A DNA stretch of 64,000 nt from Planctomycetota bacterium (GCA_016872605.1 VGZI01000007.1:1-64000), one strand, 5' to 3'. Counted from the stretch's first letter, positions 32,553 through 42,101 are shown. Notes: generated from the letters alone by a model not told the origin. Program-made: numbers and translations.

Positions 32553-34865
32553 TCAGTCCACAAACACAAACTCGTTGCCGATCATTAACGACTGCGCCAC
32601 CAGTTCCAACGGCGAAAGCCCGTTAAAGGGCCGGGGCAGGGCGGCCGACCGCTCGATGAACTGCGTCGCGAGCCGCAATTCGTCCGCGTCCGGGTGGCGA
32701 GCGTAGACGGTTCGATACATCGCTCTCAAGGTAGATTGCACGTCGCCCTTGGCATGTGCCCGCTTGGCCACGGCCCGAGCCTGCTCCAAGACGAACGGAT
32801 GATTGAGCAGATAGAGGGCCTGCTGTGGTACGGTCGTCTGATACCGTTGCGGATTCGACGCGTCGGGGTTCGCGAAGTCGAACGTCCGAAACACACCAGG
32901 TAAATTCTGCCGGTCGACCTGGCCATAGAGAGTGCGGCGCTTGCTAAATGGCGCCTTGGTGATATCGACCGCGGGTCCGCCGATCGTCGTGTCGAGCTTG
33001 TCGCCGACGAACAGGAGTGAATCGCGCAAGGCTTCGAAGTCGAGCCGTCGGCGCGGAGCACGAGCGAGCAAGCGATTCTCCGGATCAAGCTCGCGAGCCT
33101 TGGTATGCTCGGCACTCGAAAGCTGATAGGTCCTAGACATGACGATCAGTTTGTGCAGTTTCTTGATCGACCAGCCGTCTTGCATGAAGCGCCAGGCCAG
33201 GTAATCGAGTAGCTCCGAGTGGCTCGGCGGGTCGCTGCGCAAGCCGAAGTCGCTGGGCGTGGTCACTAGGCCAGCGCCGAAATGGTGGAGCCAAACGCGA
33301 TTGACGAAGACGCGTGCGGTGAGCGGGTTGCTTTTGTCGGCGATGGCGCGCGCTAGGTCGAACCGACCGCTCCCCTCGGTCAGCGGTCTCGGCTTGCCCT
33401 CGGAGAGAATCGACGGAAACTGCCGCGGCGCGATTGAACCGGGACTGCCCGGATTGCCGCGCAACAGGACGCGAGCGTCGCCAGGATTGGGACGATCGAC
33501 GAGCACCATGCCGCGCGGGGGAGCCCCGGGATGCGAGGCGTTTAGCGCATCGATCTTCTTCTCAATCGCCATAAGCTCTTCGCGATGCTTGCGGTTCTTG
33601 TCGTCGAGTTCCTTCTTGTATTTGACACGATAATTAACGATAGCTTTCTCGAATTCCGTGAGTTTCTTGCGATACGCCGAGTATTCCGGCGTCGCAGCGG
33701 GTTCGCCTAAGGCGGGCAGGTCCTTCGGCTCGATCGAACTACTGAACACGCCGTACAAGCCGTAATAATCCTTCATCGACACGGGATCGTATTTGTGATC
33801 GTGGCAGCGGGCGCAGGTCACGGTCAGGCCCAAAAGGCCGCGCGACACGACGTCGATGCGATCGTCGATAATATCGTGTGTGTTGTTGAGAAAGCGGCGG
33901 CCCAGCGTCAGATAGCCCATCGCGGCTTGCGCCGATGCCGGCGCCTGGTTTTTGGCGACCAGCCGATCGGCGGCCAGCTGCTGCATAATGAATTGATCAT
34001 ACGGTAAATCTTCGTTCAGAGCTTTTACCACATAATCGCGATAGGCATAGGCGTAGGCGTAACGGCGTTCCTCGAGGAAGACATAGCCCTTCGTATCGGC
34101 ATAGCGGGCGACATCGAGCCAGTGTCTTGCCCAGCGCTCGCCATACCGCGGACTGGCCAGCAGCCCATCCACGACCTTCCCGAAAATCTCTCCCCGGTTA
34201 GCGCCCGCAGCATTCCACGCGGCGACAAACTTCTCCGTCTCTTCATACGTTGGCGGCAGTCCGATCAGATCGACAGAGATCCGACGCAACAAGGTCGCCG
34301 GCTCAGCGGGTGGATTGGGCGACAACCCCTTCGCCTCGAGTTTCGCCAACACAAACCGATCCACATCATTGATCGGCCATTCGACTTGCTTCACGCTCGG
34401 TATCGCCGGCCTCCGCACCGGCTGAAACGCCCAGTGCTTGCGGGGGTCGTCGCCGGACGCCGTGGTCTTCTCGTCGGGCCAGGCGGCGCCGAGCTTTACC
34501 CACGCCACGATGTCGTCAATCGCGCGATCGGAGAGTTTCATCTTGGGCGGCGGGGGCATCTTCGTGTCGCCTTGATGACGAATGGCCTTCACGAGCAGGC
34601 TCTTCTCCGGATGGCCTGGCACGATCAAAGGCTCGTCGCTTTTCTTGAAGACAAATTCCTTGCGATCGAGGCGCACGCCCCCTTTTGCCTTCGCGCCGGC
34701 ATGGCACGAGAAGCAGTTGTCGGCGAGAATCGGGCGCACTTTCGTCTCGAAGAACTGCAGGCGCGGATCATCCTTGGGAGTCGCATGTTGCGCTTGCGCG
34801 AAGGACACGGGAAGCAACGAACTGACCAAACAGATGAGCGTGATTCGCACCATGTCGTTTCGCAT
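32553..34865 (-). CDS. PSCyt1/DUF1549/DUF1553 protein
   Basis: A 770-residue exported protein with a planctomycete cytochrome-c-like domain (PSCyt1), then DUF1549 (PSCyt2) and DUF1553 domains. After the signal peptide comes FFETKVRPILADNCFSCHAG with the heme-type motif C51-x-x-C54-H55, GGVRLDRKE, VPGHPEKSLLVKAI and PPPPKMKLSDRAIDDIVAWV. DUF1549 shows PINDVDRFVLAKLEAKG and ERWARHWLDVARYADTKGY; TCARCHDHKYDPVS is a second CxxCH. DUF1553 contains NPLTARVFVNRVWLHHFGAGL and TVPQQALYLLNHPFV. The family likely takes part in polysaccharide breakdown. Start could be 34865 or the ATG at 34853; both precede the signal peptide. Confidence 0.92.
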   Translation of the reverse strand: MRNDMVRITLICLVSSLLPVSFAQAQHATPKDDPRLQFFETKVRPILADNCFSCHAGAKAKGGVRLDRKEFVFKKSDEPLIVPGHPEKSLLVKAIRHQGDTKMPPPPKMKLSDRAIDDIVAWVKLGAAWPDEKTTASGDDPRKHWAFQPVRRPAIPSVKQVEWPINDVDRFVLAKLEAKGLSPNPPAEPATLLRRISVDLIGLPPTYEETEKFVAAWNAAGANRGEIFGKVVDGLLASPRYGERWARHWLDVARYADTKGYVFLEERRYAYAYAYRDYVVKALNEDLPYDQFIMQQLAADRLVAKNQAPASAQAAMGYLTLGRRFLNNTHDIIDDRIDVVSRGLLGLTVTCARCHDHKYDPVSMKDYYGLYGVFSSSIEPKDLPALGEPAATPEYSAYRKKLTEFEKAIVNYRVKYKKELDDKNRKHREELMAIEKKIDALNASHPGAPPRGMVLVDRPNPGDARVLLRGNPGSPGSIAPRQFPSILSEGKPRPLTEGSGRFDLARAIADKSNPLTARVFVNRVWLHHFGAGLVTTPSDFGLRSDPPSHSELLDYLAWRFMQDGWSIKKLHKLIVMSRTYQLSSAEHTKARELDPENRLLARAPRRRLDFEALRDSLLFVGDKLDTTIGGPAVDITKAPFSKRRTLYGQVDRQNLPGVFRTFDFANPDASNPQRYQTTVPQQALYLLNHPFVLEQARAVAKRAHAKGDVQSTLRAMYRTVYARHPDADELRLATQFIERSAALPRPFNGLSPLELVAQSLMIGNEFVFVD

Positions 34866-34971
34866 TTCGGGTAGGATTCGTAGCGACGTTATCTTATCCT
34901 ACCCGGGGCGATTTTGCAGCACGAGACGGTGCAAATGTCTGCAGAACCTTGGGCACGACAAGGATCAAAGC

Positions 34972-35883
34972 TCATTCCTTGCCGGGAACGACTTGCTTCT
35001 GGGCCAGCAGCTCCTCGATCTGGGCGATTTTCCAGCCGACGAACAGGACATTCGGCAGATGGATTTCCTGCGCATTGGAGCCGCCGGTGCGAACGATGAT
35101 ATCGCCGGAGCCAAGTCCCAGGATCCAGTGGCGGAAGAGATCGCTCGGCTGTTTCTGCACCGACATGCCTTCGGTGCCATAGACGGTTTCCGCTTCACCG
35201 ATTTCCTTGCGAACGCGCATCTGGCCTGGCGTGAAGCTTATGTACATCTGCCGATCAAAAAGAAAGAACACAAACACCCACAACGTGAACAACACGAGGA
35301 ATATCGCAAGATAGCCGGCCGCGTTGATGCGAATATCGAGAAAGCTCAGCCACGTCAAAATAATGGCCCACCATTCGAGCACGGCGAAGATGATCGACAG
35401 CGATAAGAGAATCACAATCACAATCACCGACCAGAGGCCCCGTAACGGAATATTCGTGATGCCGATGACCAGCAACAGGATGGCGACGAACAACACGCCC
35501 AAATTCTTGTTCGTGGTCATGTGCAAGCGTGGATCCTCGTAGTTTTGCATCTGCGCTTTGTCTTCTTTCTCGTCCTTGAAATAGGGCAGGACCAGAACGC
35601 GCCGCTTGGCTTTTTCTTTGTCGTTGGGGTGTATGCCGACCTTCTCCGCCGCCTCCTTGTCCTTGTGGGTGGGATCGATCCAGATTAGTTTCTCCAACGT
35701 GTGCGTGCCTTCCGGCACGATGGCTAGGCGATGACCGCTGAACCACGAGATGAGAAACATGATCAGCGCCGTCAGCCAGACGGGCCACCAGTAAAAGAGG
35801 CTGCAATGGCTGATCACGCGAATCTCACGCTTTTCGGGTTCTTTGGCGGCCGACGGTTCGGTCGGCGAAGGAGATGTCGACAT
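34972..35883 (-). CDS. Polytopic membrane protein with C-terminal PH-like region, unknown
   Basis: A 303-residue membrane protein. An acidic N-terminus (SPTEPSAAKEPEKREIR) precedes one hydrophobic helix (about 37-57); a soluble stretch with WIDPTHKDKEAAEKVG is next, then four hydrophobic segments between about 125 and 215. The C-terminal about 85 residues (QMYISFTPGQMRVRKEIGE to VLFVGWKIAQIEELLAQ) look like a small beta-barrel resembling bacterial PH-type domains. No family was recognised with certainty. The start at 35883 rather than 35934 is chosen because GAGGGG lies upstream; the gene is divergent from the PSCyt1 gene at 36099. Confidence 0.7.
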   Translation of the reverse strand: MSTSPSPTEPSAAKEPEKREIRVISHCSLFYWWPVWLTALIMFLISWFSGHRLAIVPEGTHTLEKLIWIDPTHKDKEAAEKVGIHPNDKEKAKRRVLVLPYFKDEKEDKAQMQNYEDPRLHMTTNKNLGVLFVAILLLVIGITNIPLRGLWSVIVIVILLSLSIIFAVLEWWAIILTWLSFLDIRINAAGYLAIFLVLFTLWVFVFFLFDRQMYISFTPGQMRVRKEIGEAETVYGTEGMSVQKQPSDLFRHWILGLGSGDIIVRTGGSNAQEIHLPNVLFVGWKIAQIEELLAQKQVVPGKE

Positions 35884-36098
35884 GGTGGATGCTACCCCTC
35901 GAAGGTTGGCGGTCCGGGCTAACGATTGGAACACGCGCCGGTCATAGGCTTATTCGCGGGACCGAGCACGATCTTTACGAAAAAACCCTTTGCGGAAATT
36001 GTATGAATGCCACGAACTTCGGAGCACGCAAAACACGCATTCCACTTTCGCTGCTTCGTTCAACGCGATATAACAGTAGAGACCAACCAAACTCGCAC
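35884..36098. other. Divergent intergenic region
   Basis: About 215 bases between two divergently transcribed genes must hold promoters for both. It is less GC-rich than the surroundings and contains no hairpin or recognised repeat. No confident promoter sequence could be picked out by eye. Confidence 0.4.
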
Positions 36099-39038
36099 AT
36101 GCCGGATTTCAACATGACTTTTCGTCTTTATTGCTACGGTCCCAAGGGGCTGGTTTGCCTGCTCTTCTTGTTTCTGATTGCCGTCCCATCCGCGTCGAGC
36201 CAGGACGGAGTGGACTTCTTTGAGCGTAAGATTCGACCGGTGCTCATCCAGCATTGCTACGAGTGCCATTCGGGCGAAGCGAAAAAGACCAAGGGCGGCT
36301 TGGCGGTCAACACGCGCCAAGGGCTGCTTGCGGGAGGCGAAACGGGACCGGCAATCGTTCCGGGGCATCCTGAAAAAAGCTTGCTGATCAAAGCAATTCG
36401 CCACGATGATCCCGATCTGAAGATGCCGCGCAAGGAGAAGCTCCCCAGTGAGGTCATCGCCGACTTCGTGAAATGGATCAAGATGGGCGCGCCCGACCCA
36501 CGCGATAAAGTGGTGAGCCCGCCTCGCAAGCAGGGGGAGTGGAACCTCGACGAAGGCCGCAAGTTCTGGGCCTTTCAGCCGCCGCGCTTGGTCGCGCCGC
36601 CGACCGTGAAGGACACGACCTGGGCGTACAACGAGGTCGATCGATTCATCCTGGCCAAGCTCGAAGCGAGGGGCCTGAGGCCGAATCGCGACGCCGACCC
36701 CGGCGTTTTGCTGCGGCGATTGCATTATGCGATCATCGGACTGCCGCCGACGGTGCAAGAACTGAACGCGTTTACCAAGGCGTGGGATGCATCTGGTGCG
36801 AAACGAAGAGTTATCCTGGCGGAGACGGTTGATCGGCTGCTGGCGTCGCCGCACTTCGGCGAGCGCTGGGGCCGGCATTGGCTCGATGTCGCACGCTTTG
36901 CTGAATCCTCGGGCGGCGGGCGAACCCTCATCTTTCGCGACGCCTGGCGCTACCGCGACTACGTCATCAACGCTTACAACAGCGACAAGGCGTTCGATCA
37001 GTTCATCCTCGAACAACTCGCCGGCGATTTGTTGAATGCAAATACACCGGAGGAACGCTATTGGCAGCTGGTGGCCACGGCGTTCCTCCTCCTCGGCCCC
37101 ACTAACTTCGAACGCCAGGACAAGCCGCTGCTGGAAATGGACGTGATCGACGAAATGATCGACACGATGGGCAAGGGTTTCCTCGGCATGACGATCGGTT
37201 GCGCACGTTGCCACGATCACAAGTTCGACCCGATTCCGACGAAGGATTATTACGCGCTCGCCGGCATCTTCAAGAGCACGAAATTCATTGTGCATTCCAA
37301 CGTATCAAAGTGGATGGAACGGCCGCTGCCGACCAGCGACATGAATCTCGACTTGACAATCCGCAAGCACGAAACGGCGGTTGCGGCCTTGAAGAAGCAG
37401 ATCGCCACTATCAAGGCGAAGAACCCGCAAGCCGGCGTCGTTACCGAACCGCTCAAGGGAACGCCGCTCGATCCGAAGACCCTGGCCGGCATCGTTATCG
37501 ACGACTCGCAAGCGCGCAAAGTCGGCGCCTGGAAACACTCCGTTTTCACCGGCCGCTACATTGGCGAAGGCTATCTCTACGACGATCGCGCGATGAAAAG
37601 CGAAAAGACGCTGACGTTTCAACCGGAGTTCACCGAGGATGGCACGTATGATGTTCGGCTCGCATACATCCCGCACACGAATCGTGCCGACAAGGTGGCA
37701 GTGCGCGTCTTCCATCGCAACGGCGACGATACGGTGTACGTCAATCAGCGTTTGATGCCGCCGATCGATAGCCGATTTGTGTCGTTGGGGCGTTATCGCT
37801 TCACCAAGGGAAGTCAGTGGTTCGTGATGTTGTCCACGGACGGCGCGAACGGCCACGTGGTCGCGGACGCCGTGCAGTTTCTGCCCGAAGCCCTTGCCGA
37901 CAAGGAGCTCTTGAAGCCCAAGGGTGAGCGCAGCGAACCTTTGGGATCGAGGCTGCAGGACCTTGAAGCGCAACTCAAGGCCATCGAGAAGAAAGCCCCC
38001 GAGCGCCCGATCGCCATGGCCGTCGCCGACGCAGACAAGATCATCGACATGCACGTCTGCATCCGCGGCATCGTGCACAACAAAGGCGAAATCGTGCCGC
38101 GCGGGTTCTTGCAAGTGGCGACCAGAGCGAGCCTCCCGCGTCAGCGGGGGGAGGGACTTCCAAAAAACCAGAGTGGCCGCCGCGAACTCGCGCAGTGGAT
38201 TGCCAGCACGGATAACCCGCTGACCGCTCGGGTGTACGTCAATCGCGTCTGGCATCACTTGTTCGGCGCCGGCCTGGTCCGAACGGTCGACAACTTCGGC
38301 GCCACCGGCGAGCTACCGACGCATCCAGAATTGCTCGACTACCTCGCGATTCGATTCTCCTCCCCTCTCCTGTCGGGGGAGGGGTCGGGGGTGAGGGTGC
38401 AAGGGCTCGCCTGGTCAACGAAAAAACTGATCCGTGAGATCGTTTTGTCGCACGCCTTCCAGATGGCGAGCGACCCGAACGCCGACGGACTCAAAGCCGA
38501 CGCGGAGAACCGCCTGCTCTGGCGCATGAACCGTCAGCGACTTGAAGCCGAAGCCCTGCGCGACACCATCCTCATGGTCAGCGGCCAACTCGATCGCGCG
38601 CTCATGGGCAATACGATCAAGAAAGGCACGATTGCCGAACGCGAATACGTCTTTGACGACGTTCGCCGTAGCGTTTATACTCCGATCTTTCGGAATCGGT
38701 TGCATGAATTGTTCGAGGTGTTCGACTTTCCCGATCCGAATATGGTCTACGGCAAGCGCAACGTCAGCACGGTGCCGACACAGGCCCTGTACATGATGAA
38801 TAGCCCGTTCATCATGATGCAAGCACGCCATGCCGCGACGTTGACGCTCAAGGACGACGGCAAGGATTCCGAGCGCATCGACCTAGCGTATCGCAAGACA
38901 GTGGGCCGACCGCCGACGCCGCGCGAACGGGAACTAGCGTTGGCGTACGTTGCAACGCCGATGACGCAACGACTGGCCGCGTGGGAACGGTTCTATCAGA
39001 CCTTGTTTGCCTGCGTCGATTTTCGGTATGTGAATTAG
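36099..39038 (+). CDS. PSCyt1/DUF1549/DUF1553 protein with inserted golvesin-like domain
   Basis: A 979-residue exported protein. The signal peptide ends near AVPSASSQ. The PSCyt1 domain has FFERKIRPVLIQHCYECHSG with C53-x-x-C56-H57, then VPGHPEKSLLIKAIRH. DUF1549 shows YNEVDRFILAKLEARG, ERWGRHWLDVARFAESSG and GCARCHDHKFDPIPTKDYY. Residues of about 470-596 form an extra beta-sandwich (FTGRYIGEGYLY, GTYDVRLAYIPH, SLGRYRFTKGSQWFVMLST, VVADAVQFLPE) that fits the golvesin C-terminal-like domain. DUF1553 follows with NPLTARVYVNRVWHHLFGAGL. Two family D palindromes lie in frame (residues of about 678-687 and 753-770). ATG at 36114 is an alternative start; neither has a clear Shine-Dalgarno sequence. 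Confidence 0.9.
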   Translation: MPDFNMTFRLYCYGPKGLVCLLFLFLIAVPSASSQDGVDFFERKIRPVLIQHCYECHSGEAKKTKGGLAVNTRQGLLAGGETGPAIVPGHPEKSLLIKAIRHDDPDLKMPRKEKLPSEVIADFVKWIKMGAPDPRDKVVSPPRKQGEWNLDEGRKFWAFQPPRLVAPPTVKDTTWAYNEVDRFILAKLEARGLRPNRDADPGVLLRRLHYAIIGLPPTVQELNAFTKAWDASGAKRRVILAETVDRLLASPHFGERWGRHWLDVARFAESSGGGRTLIFRDAWRYRDYVINAYNSDKAFDQFILEQLAGDLLNANTPEERYWQLVATAFLLLGPTNFERQDKPLLEMDVIDEMIDTMGKGFLGMTIGCARCHDHKFDPIPTKDYYALAGIFKSTKFIVHSNVSKWMERPLPTSDMNLDLTIRKHETAVAALKKQIATIKAKNPQAGVVTEPLKGTPLDPKTLAGIVIDDSQARKVGAWKHSVFTGRYIGEGYLYDDRAMKSEKTLTFQPEFTEDGTYDVRLAYIPHTNRADKVAVRVFHRNGDDTVYVNQRLMPPIDSRFVSLGRYRFTKGSQWFVMLSTDGANGHVVADAVQFLPEALADKELLKPKGERSEPLGSRLQDLEAQLKAIEKKAPERPIAMAVADADKIIDMHVCIRGIVHNKGEIVPRGFLQVATRASLPRQRGEGLPKNQSGRRELAQWIASTDNPLTARVYVNRVWHHLFGAGLVRTVDNFGATGELPTHPELLDYLAIRFSSPLLSGEGSGVRVQGLAWSTKKLIREIVLSHAFQMASDPNADGLKADAENRLLWRMNRQRLEAEALRDTILMVSGQLDRALMGNTIKKGTIAEREYVFDDVRRSVYTPIFRNRLHELFEVFDFPDPNMVYGKRNVSTVPTQALYMMNSPFIMMQARHAATLTLKDDGKDSERIDLAYRKTVGRPPTPRERELALAYVATPMTQRLAAWERFYQTLFACVDFRYVN
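38131..38157. repeat. In-gene GC-rich palindrome, family D-like (copy 5)
   Basis: GCCTCCCGCGTCAGCGGGGG then GAGGGAC; a short relative of family D encoding SLPRQRGEG ahead of the conserved SGRRELAQWIAS of DUF1553. Confidence 0.5.
38357..38399. repeat. In-gene GC-rich palindrome, family D (copy 6)
   Basis: TCCTCCCCTCTCCTGTCGGG then GGAGGGGTCGGGGGTGAGGG. In frame it encodes SSPLLSGEGSGVRV between LLDYLAIRF and WSTKKLIREIVLS, which normally adjoin in DUF1553 proteins. It is the closest relative of the citramalate synthase copy. Confidence 0.9.
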
Positions 39039-39286
39039 GATTTCTTAGAGGACTTCTTGGCCGGGATGTCTTCGAGTCCCACGACATGGGACATTGTGAT
39101 ACGAATGGTCTTGTTGTAGATATCCGGATGATCGGGATGTGCGAAGCCGATCTGGATGTCGCTCCACCCGATCCAGAAGCGGTCAGGGTGATAGATGTCG
39201 TAGCTCAGGCCTTCGCTGGCGATAATCCGCAGCGGGCGGAATGGCTCTTGATTCAGACGAGCCTTGATGACTTCGGCGCTGAACAT
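39035..39286 (-). CDS. Small conserved planctomycete protein, unknown
   Basis: An 83-residue protein starting MFSAEVIKARLNQEPFRPLR, continuing IIASEGLSYDIYHPDRFWIG and ending with a Lys/Ser-rich tail. The pattern fits a small planctomycete family with a predicted beta-barrel of unknown function. GGAGGTGG precedes the ATG. Its stop codon overlaps the stop of the convergent PSCyt1 gene by four bases. Confidence 0.7.
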   Translation of the reverse strand: MFSAEVIKARLNQEPFRPLRIIASEGLSYDIYHPDRFWIGWSDIQIGFAHPDHPDIYNKTIRITMSHVVGLEDIPAKKSSKKS

Positions 39287-39309
39287 GGTCCACCTCCGAA
39301 TGTGAGTTT

Positions 39310-39888
39310 ATGTTAGCACTGCAAATGCAAACGATCAAGCCACTTGCATGCGCGTTCCTCGTGCTGTTGTTTGCGATCCCGAGCTACGGCCAGGAGCCCC
39401 TGAAGCCCGGACCGCAAGCCGGCGAGCAAGCGTACTATTTTCATCCGCTGTTTGTCCATGGGAAGCATGCCGGCAAAAAAGTCAGCATCACGCAATATCT
39501 GCACTACGACTATGGCCGCCCTTACGCGCTCGTCTTCATTCGCAGCACTGATGATGCGACGCTCAAGTTGATCAGAAAACTGGATGAAGCGGCCGAGGAT
39601 CGGAAAAGAATCAGCATCGGTCTGGTTATGCTGTCGGACGATGCAAAGATTGTGGCTCACCTTGAAAAATTGGTGGCGAAGGAAAAATTCAAGGCCACGA
39701 CCGTTGCCGTCTATGACAATCTCCAAGGGCCCAAGACGAATGCCCTGGCGAAAGAGGCGGAAGCCACCGTGGTGTTTGTGCAGCGGACTCAGGTATTCGC
39801 GAACTTCGCCTTTCAGAAGACGGCAATAACGGACGCGGCAATCCAAACGGTGATCGACAAGGTCAAGACCATCAAAGCAAAACAATGA
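39310..39888 (+). CDS. Exported thioredoxin-fold-like protein
   Basis: A 192-residue exported protein. The signal peptide covers about residues 1-27 (IKPLACAFLVLLFAIPSYG). The remainder alternates strands and helices like a thioredoxin fold: YALVFIRSTDDATLKLIRKL, ISIGLVMLSDDAKIVAHLEK, TTVAVYDNLQGPKTNALA, EATVVFVQRTQVFANFAF. The Cys-x-x-Cys pair of active redox proteins is missing, so a redox role is doubtful; it may be a peroxiredoxin-derived binding protein. ATG at 39310 or 39325 could be used. It is divergent from the small gene at 39035-39286, with only 23 bases between the two starts. Confidence 0.65.
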   Translation: MLALQMQTIKPLACAFLVLLFAIPSYGQEPLKPGPQAGEQAYYFHPLFVHGKHAGKKVSITQYLHYDYGRPYALVFIRSTDDATLKLIRKLDEAAEDRKRISIGLVMLSDDAKIVAHLEKLVAKEKFKATTVAVYDNLQGPKTNALAKEAEATVVFVQRTQVFANFAFQKTAITDAAIQTVIDKVKTIKAKQ

Positions 39889-39990
39889 CAGGGACGCTTT
39901 CGGCCGTCAAAGGTCGTGGATTTTCGGTATGTGCATGAGTACGGAGCGATAAGATGATCTTGGGTGGGCCGAAGTGACTGGAGGTAGCGC

Positions 39991-40608
39991 ATGAGCATCG
40001 CCGAGATCCCAACATCGGGACTGGAGTTTTTTCCGGTCAGCGTGCAGCTTGCGCCAGCCGTGCCCATGACGCAAGATCAGTTCTTCCACTTCTGCCAGCT
40101 CAACCCCGACAAACGGTTCGAACGAACGGCCGATGGAGAGTTGATCATCATGGCGCCATCGAGCGGAGACGCTGGTTTTCAGGACACCGAAGTCGTCACC
40201 CAGCTTAACGTGTGGGCAAAGGCCGCCGGCAAGGGCAAAGTCATGGGGCCGAGCGGCGGATTCATTCTGCCCAATGGAGCGAACCGAGCGCCGGACGCAG
40301 CCTGGCTCTCACCGGACCAACTGGCGACATTGACGCCCGAACAACGCAAGAAGTTTCTGCCGCTCTGTCCGTATTTCCTAATCGAGGTGAAATCGCCGAG
40401 CGACTCATTGAAGAAACTGCAAGAGAAGATGGAGGAGTACCTCGCCAATGGTTGTCAACTTGGCTGGCTTATCGTGCCTGAGACGAGGCAGGTTCACGTT
40501 TATCGCACCGGGCAATCGCCTGTCGTTCTCGATTCACCGCGGACGGTCAGCGGCGAACCGGAAATGCCAGGATTCGTGCTCGATTTGGAGCCGGTCTGGA
40601 ACCCATGA
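39991..40608 (+). CDS. Uma2 family (DUF820) endonuclease-like protein
   Basis: A 205-residue protein of the Uma2/DUF820 family, which has the PD-(D/E)XK nuclease fold. The core is RTADGELIIMAPSSGDAG, ILPNGANRAPDAAWLSPDQ (metal-binding Asp) and CPYFLIEVKSPSDSLKKLQEK, where Glu and Lys of IEVK complete the site, then EEYLANGCQLGWLIVPE. The target of these nucleases is unknown although they are numerous in cyanobacteria and planctomycetes. Its stop is 18 bases before the start of the DUF1501 gene. Confidence 0.9.
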   Translation: MSIAEIPTSGLEFFPVSVQLAPAVPMTQDQFFHFCQLNPDKRFERTADGELIIMAPSSGDAGFQDTEVVTQLNVWAKAAGKGKVMGPSGGFILPNGANRAPDAAWLSPDQLATLTPEQRKKFLPLCPYFLIEVKSPSDSLKKLQEKMEEYLANGCQLGWLIVPETRQVHVYRTGQSPVVLDSPRTVSGEPEMPGFVLDLEPVWNP

Positions 40609-40626
40609 AAAGGTAAGCAAACTACC

Positions 40627-42021
40627 ATGACTACTCGACGTGCCGCCCTACAGTCGCTCGCATGCGGTTTCGGCTATCTCGCGCTGGCCGATCTGCTGGG
40701 AGCATCCACGCGGGCCCAGACGGGGCTCGGCTCGCCACATCACGCTCCCAAGGCCAAGCGGGTCATCTTCATCTTCATGCAGGGCGGGCCGAGCCAGGTC
40801 GATACGTTCGACTACAAGGCGAGGCTGGCACGCGACGACGGGCGCATGATGTCGTTTCAGGACGCCCGCACGTTCGCGCGCGATCGCACGGTGATCGAAC
40901 ATCGCGTCATGAAGAATCTTTGGCGTTTTCGCCAGTACGGCCAGTCCGGCAAGTGGGTGTCCGATCTCTTTCCGCGTATCGCCGAGCACGTCGACGACAT
41001 CTGTTTCTTGCAAGGCATGCACACTGAAGGCATCGCTCATGGGCCCGCGACGCTGTTCATGCACACCGGGTCGATCAACCTCGTTCGGCCCTCGGTCGGC
41101 GCCTGGACGCTGTACGGGCTTGGCACGGAGAATCAGAACCTGCCCGGCTTCATCACGATCTGCCCGTCGATGGGGAACGGCGGGCCGCGCAATTGGTCGA
41201 ACGCGTTTCTGCCTAGCCATTTCCAAGGGACACCGATCGGCAGAGCGGGCATCCCGGCCAGCGAGGCGCGGATTCGCAACCTGACGAACCCGAATCGATC
41301 GCCGGAGGAACAACGGGGCCAACTCGGCTTGCTGCGGGCCCTAAACGGGGAACAATCCCGCCCCGGGGATACCGAAGTCGACGCCGTCATCCAGAGCTAC
41401 GATCTTGCCTTTCGCATGCAAATGAATGCGCCGGAGATTCTCGACCTGTCGCGAGAAACAACCGAGACGCATCGGCTCTATGGCATCGGGCAGGCGGGTA
41501 TCGACAACTTCGGCCGCCAGTGCTTGATGGCACGGCGCTTGACCGAGGCCGGCGTCCGCTACGTGCAGATCAACTATGGCGACAATACCGACAACCCCGC
41601 CTGGGATCAGCATTCCAATCTGCCGATGCACGCCACGCACGCACGCAACACCGATCAGCCGGTCGCCGCGCTACTCACCGACCTGAAGCGACGCGGACTT
41701 CTGGAAGACACGCTGGTCTGGTGGGGCGGCGAGTTCGGCCGCACCCCGTACGCGGAGCGCAACGGCACCGGCCGCGACCACAATCCCGGCGGCTTCACGC
41801 AGTTCCTGTGCGGCGCCGGTGTCAAGCCTGGCATCGTCCACGGCGCGACGGACGACTACGGTTTCCACGCCGTCAGCGGCGCCGTGCACATGCACGACCT
41901 CCACGCCACGATCCTGCATCTCTTGGGCATCGACCACACACGCTTGACGTATCGATACGACGGCCGCAACTTCCGCCTCACCGACGTCGCGGGGCATGTT
42001 GTTGCCGAAATTCTGGGCTGA
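40627..42021 (+). CDS. DUF1501 protein (alkaline phosphatase-like superfamily), Tat-type signal
   Basis: The second DUF1501 protein of the window, 464 residues. The N-terminal TTRRAALQSLACGFGYLALA is a twin-arginine signal. Family features: VIFIFMQGGPSQVDTFDYKA, QYGQSGKWVSDLFPRIAEHV, LQGMHTEGIAHGPA, QINYGDNTDNPAWDQHSN, WWGGEFGRTPYAE, GRDHNPGGFTQFLCGAGVKPG and TILHLLGIDHTRLTYRYDGR. It differs from the first copy mainly in the middle. A DUF1501 protein normally works with a PSCyt1/DUF1553 protein; the likely partner is the gene at 36099-39038, three small genes upstream on the same side. Molecular function unknown. Confidence 0.92.
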   Translation: MTTRRAALQSLACGFGYLALADLLGASTRAQTGLGSPHHAPKAKRVIFIFMQGGPSQVDTFDYKARLARDDGRMMSFQDARTFARDRTVIEHRVMKNLWRFRQYGQSGKWVSDLFPRIAEHVDDICFLQGMHTEGIAHGPATLFMHTGSINLVRPSVGAWTLYGLGTENQNLPGFITICPSMGNGGPRNWSNAFLPSHFQGTPIGRAGIPASEARIRNLTNPNRSPEEQRGQLGLLRALNGEQSRPGDTEVDAVIQSYDLAFRMQMNAPEILDLSRETTETHRLYGIGQAGIDNFGRQCLMARRLTEAGVRYVQINYGDNTDNPAWDQHSNLPMHATHARNTDQPVAALLTDLKRRGLLEDTLVWWGGEFGRTPYAERNGTGRDHNPGGFTQFLCGAGVKPGIVHGATDDYGFHAVSGAVHMHDLHATILHLLGIDHTRLTYRYDGRNFRLTDVAGHVVAEILG

Positions 42022-42056
42022 CGAGCCAGCTGCTTGCTATCGCACCGCAAATGAAA

Positions 42057-42083
42057 AAGGCCGATCCAAAGTGGATCGGCCTT
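42057..42083 (-). terminator. Rho-independent terminator of the ribosomal protein operon
   Basis: An 11-base stem AAGGCCGATCC / GGATCGGCCTT with the loop AAAGT. On the minus strand it is followed by further Ts and lies just after the rplQ stop (42102), so it ends the alpha operon. On the plus strand the stem also faces the DUF1501 gene but no T-run follows. Confidence 0.88.
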
Positions 42084-42101
42084 GTCGTGTGAGCTGTATC
42101 G

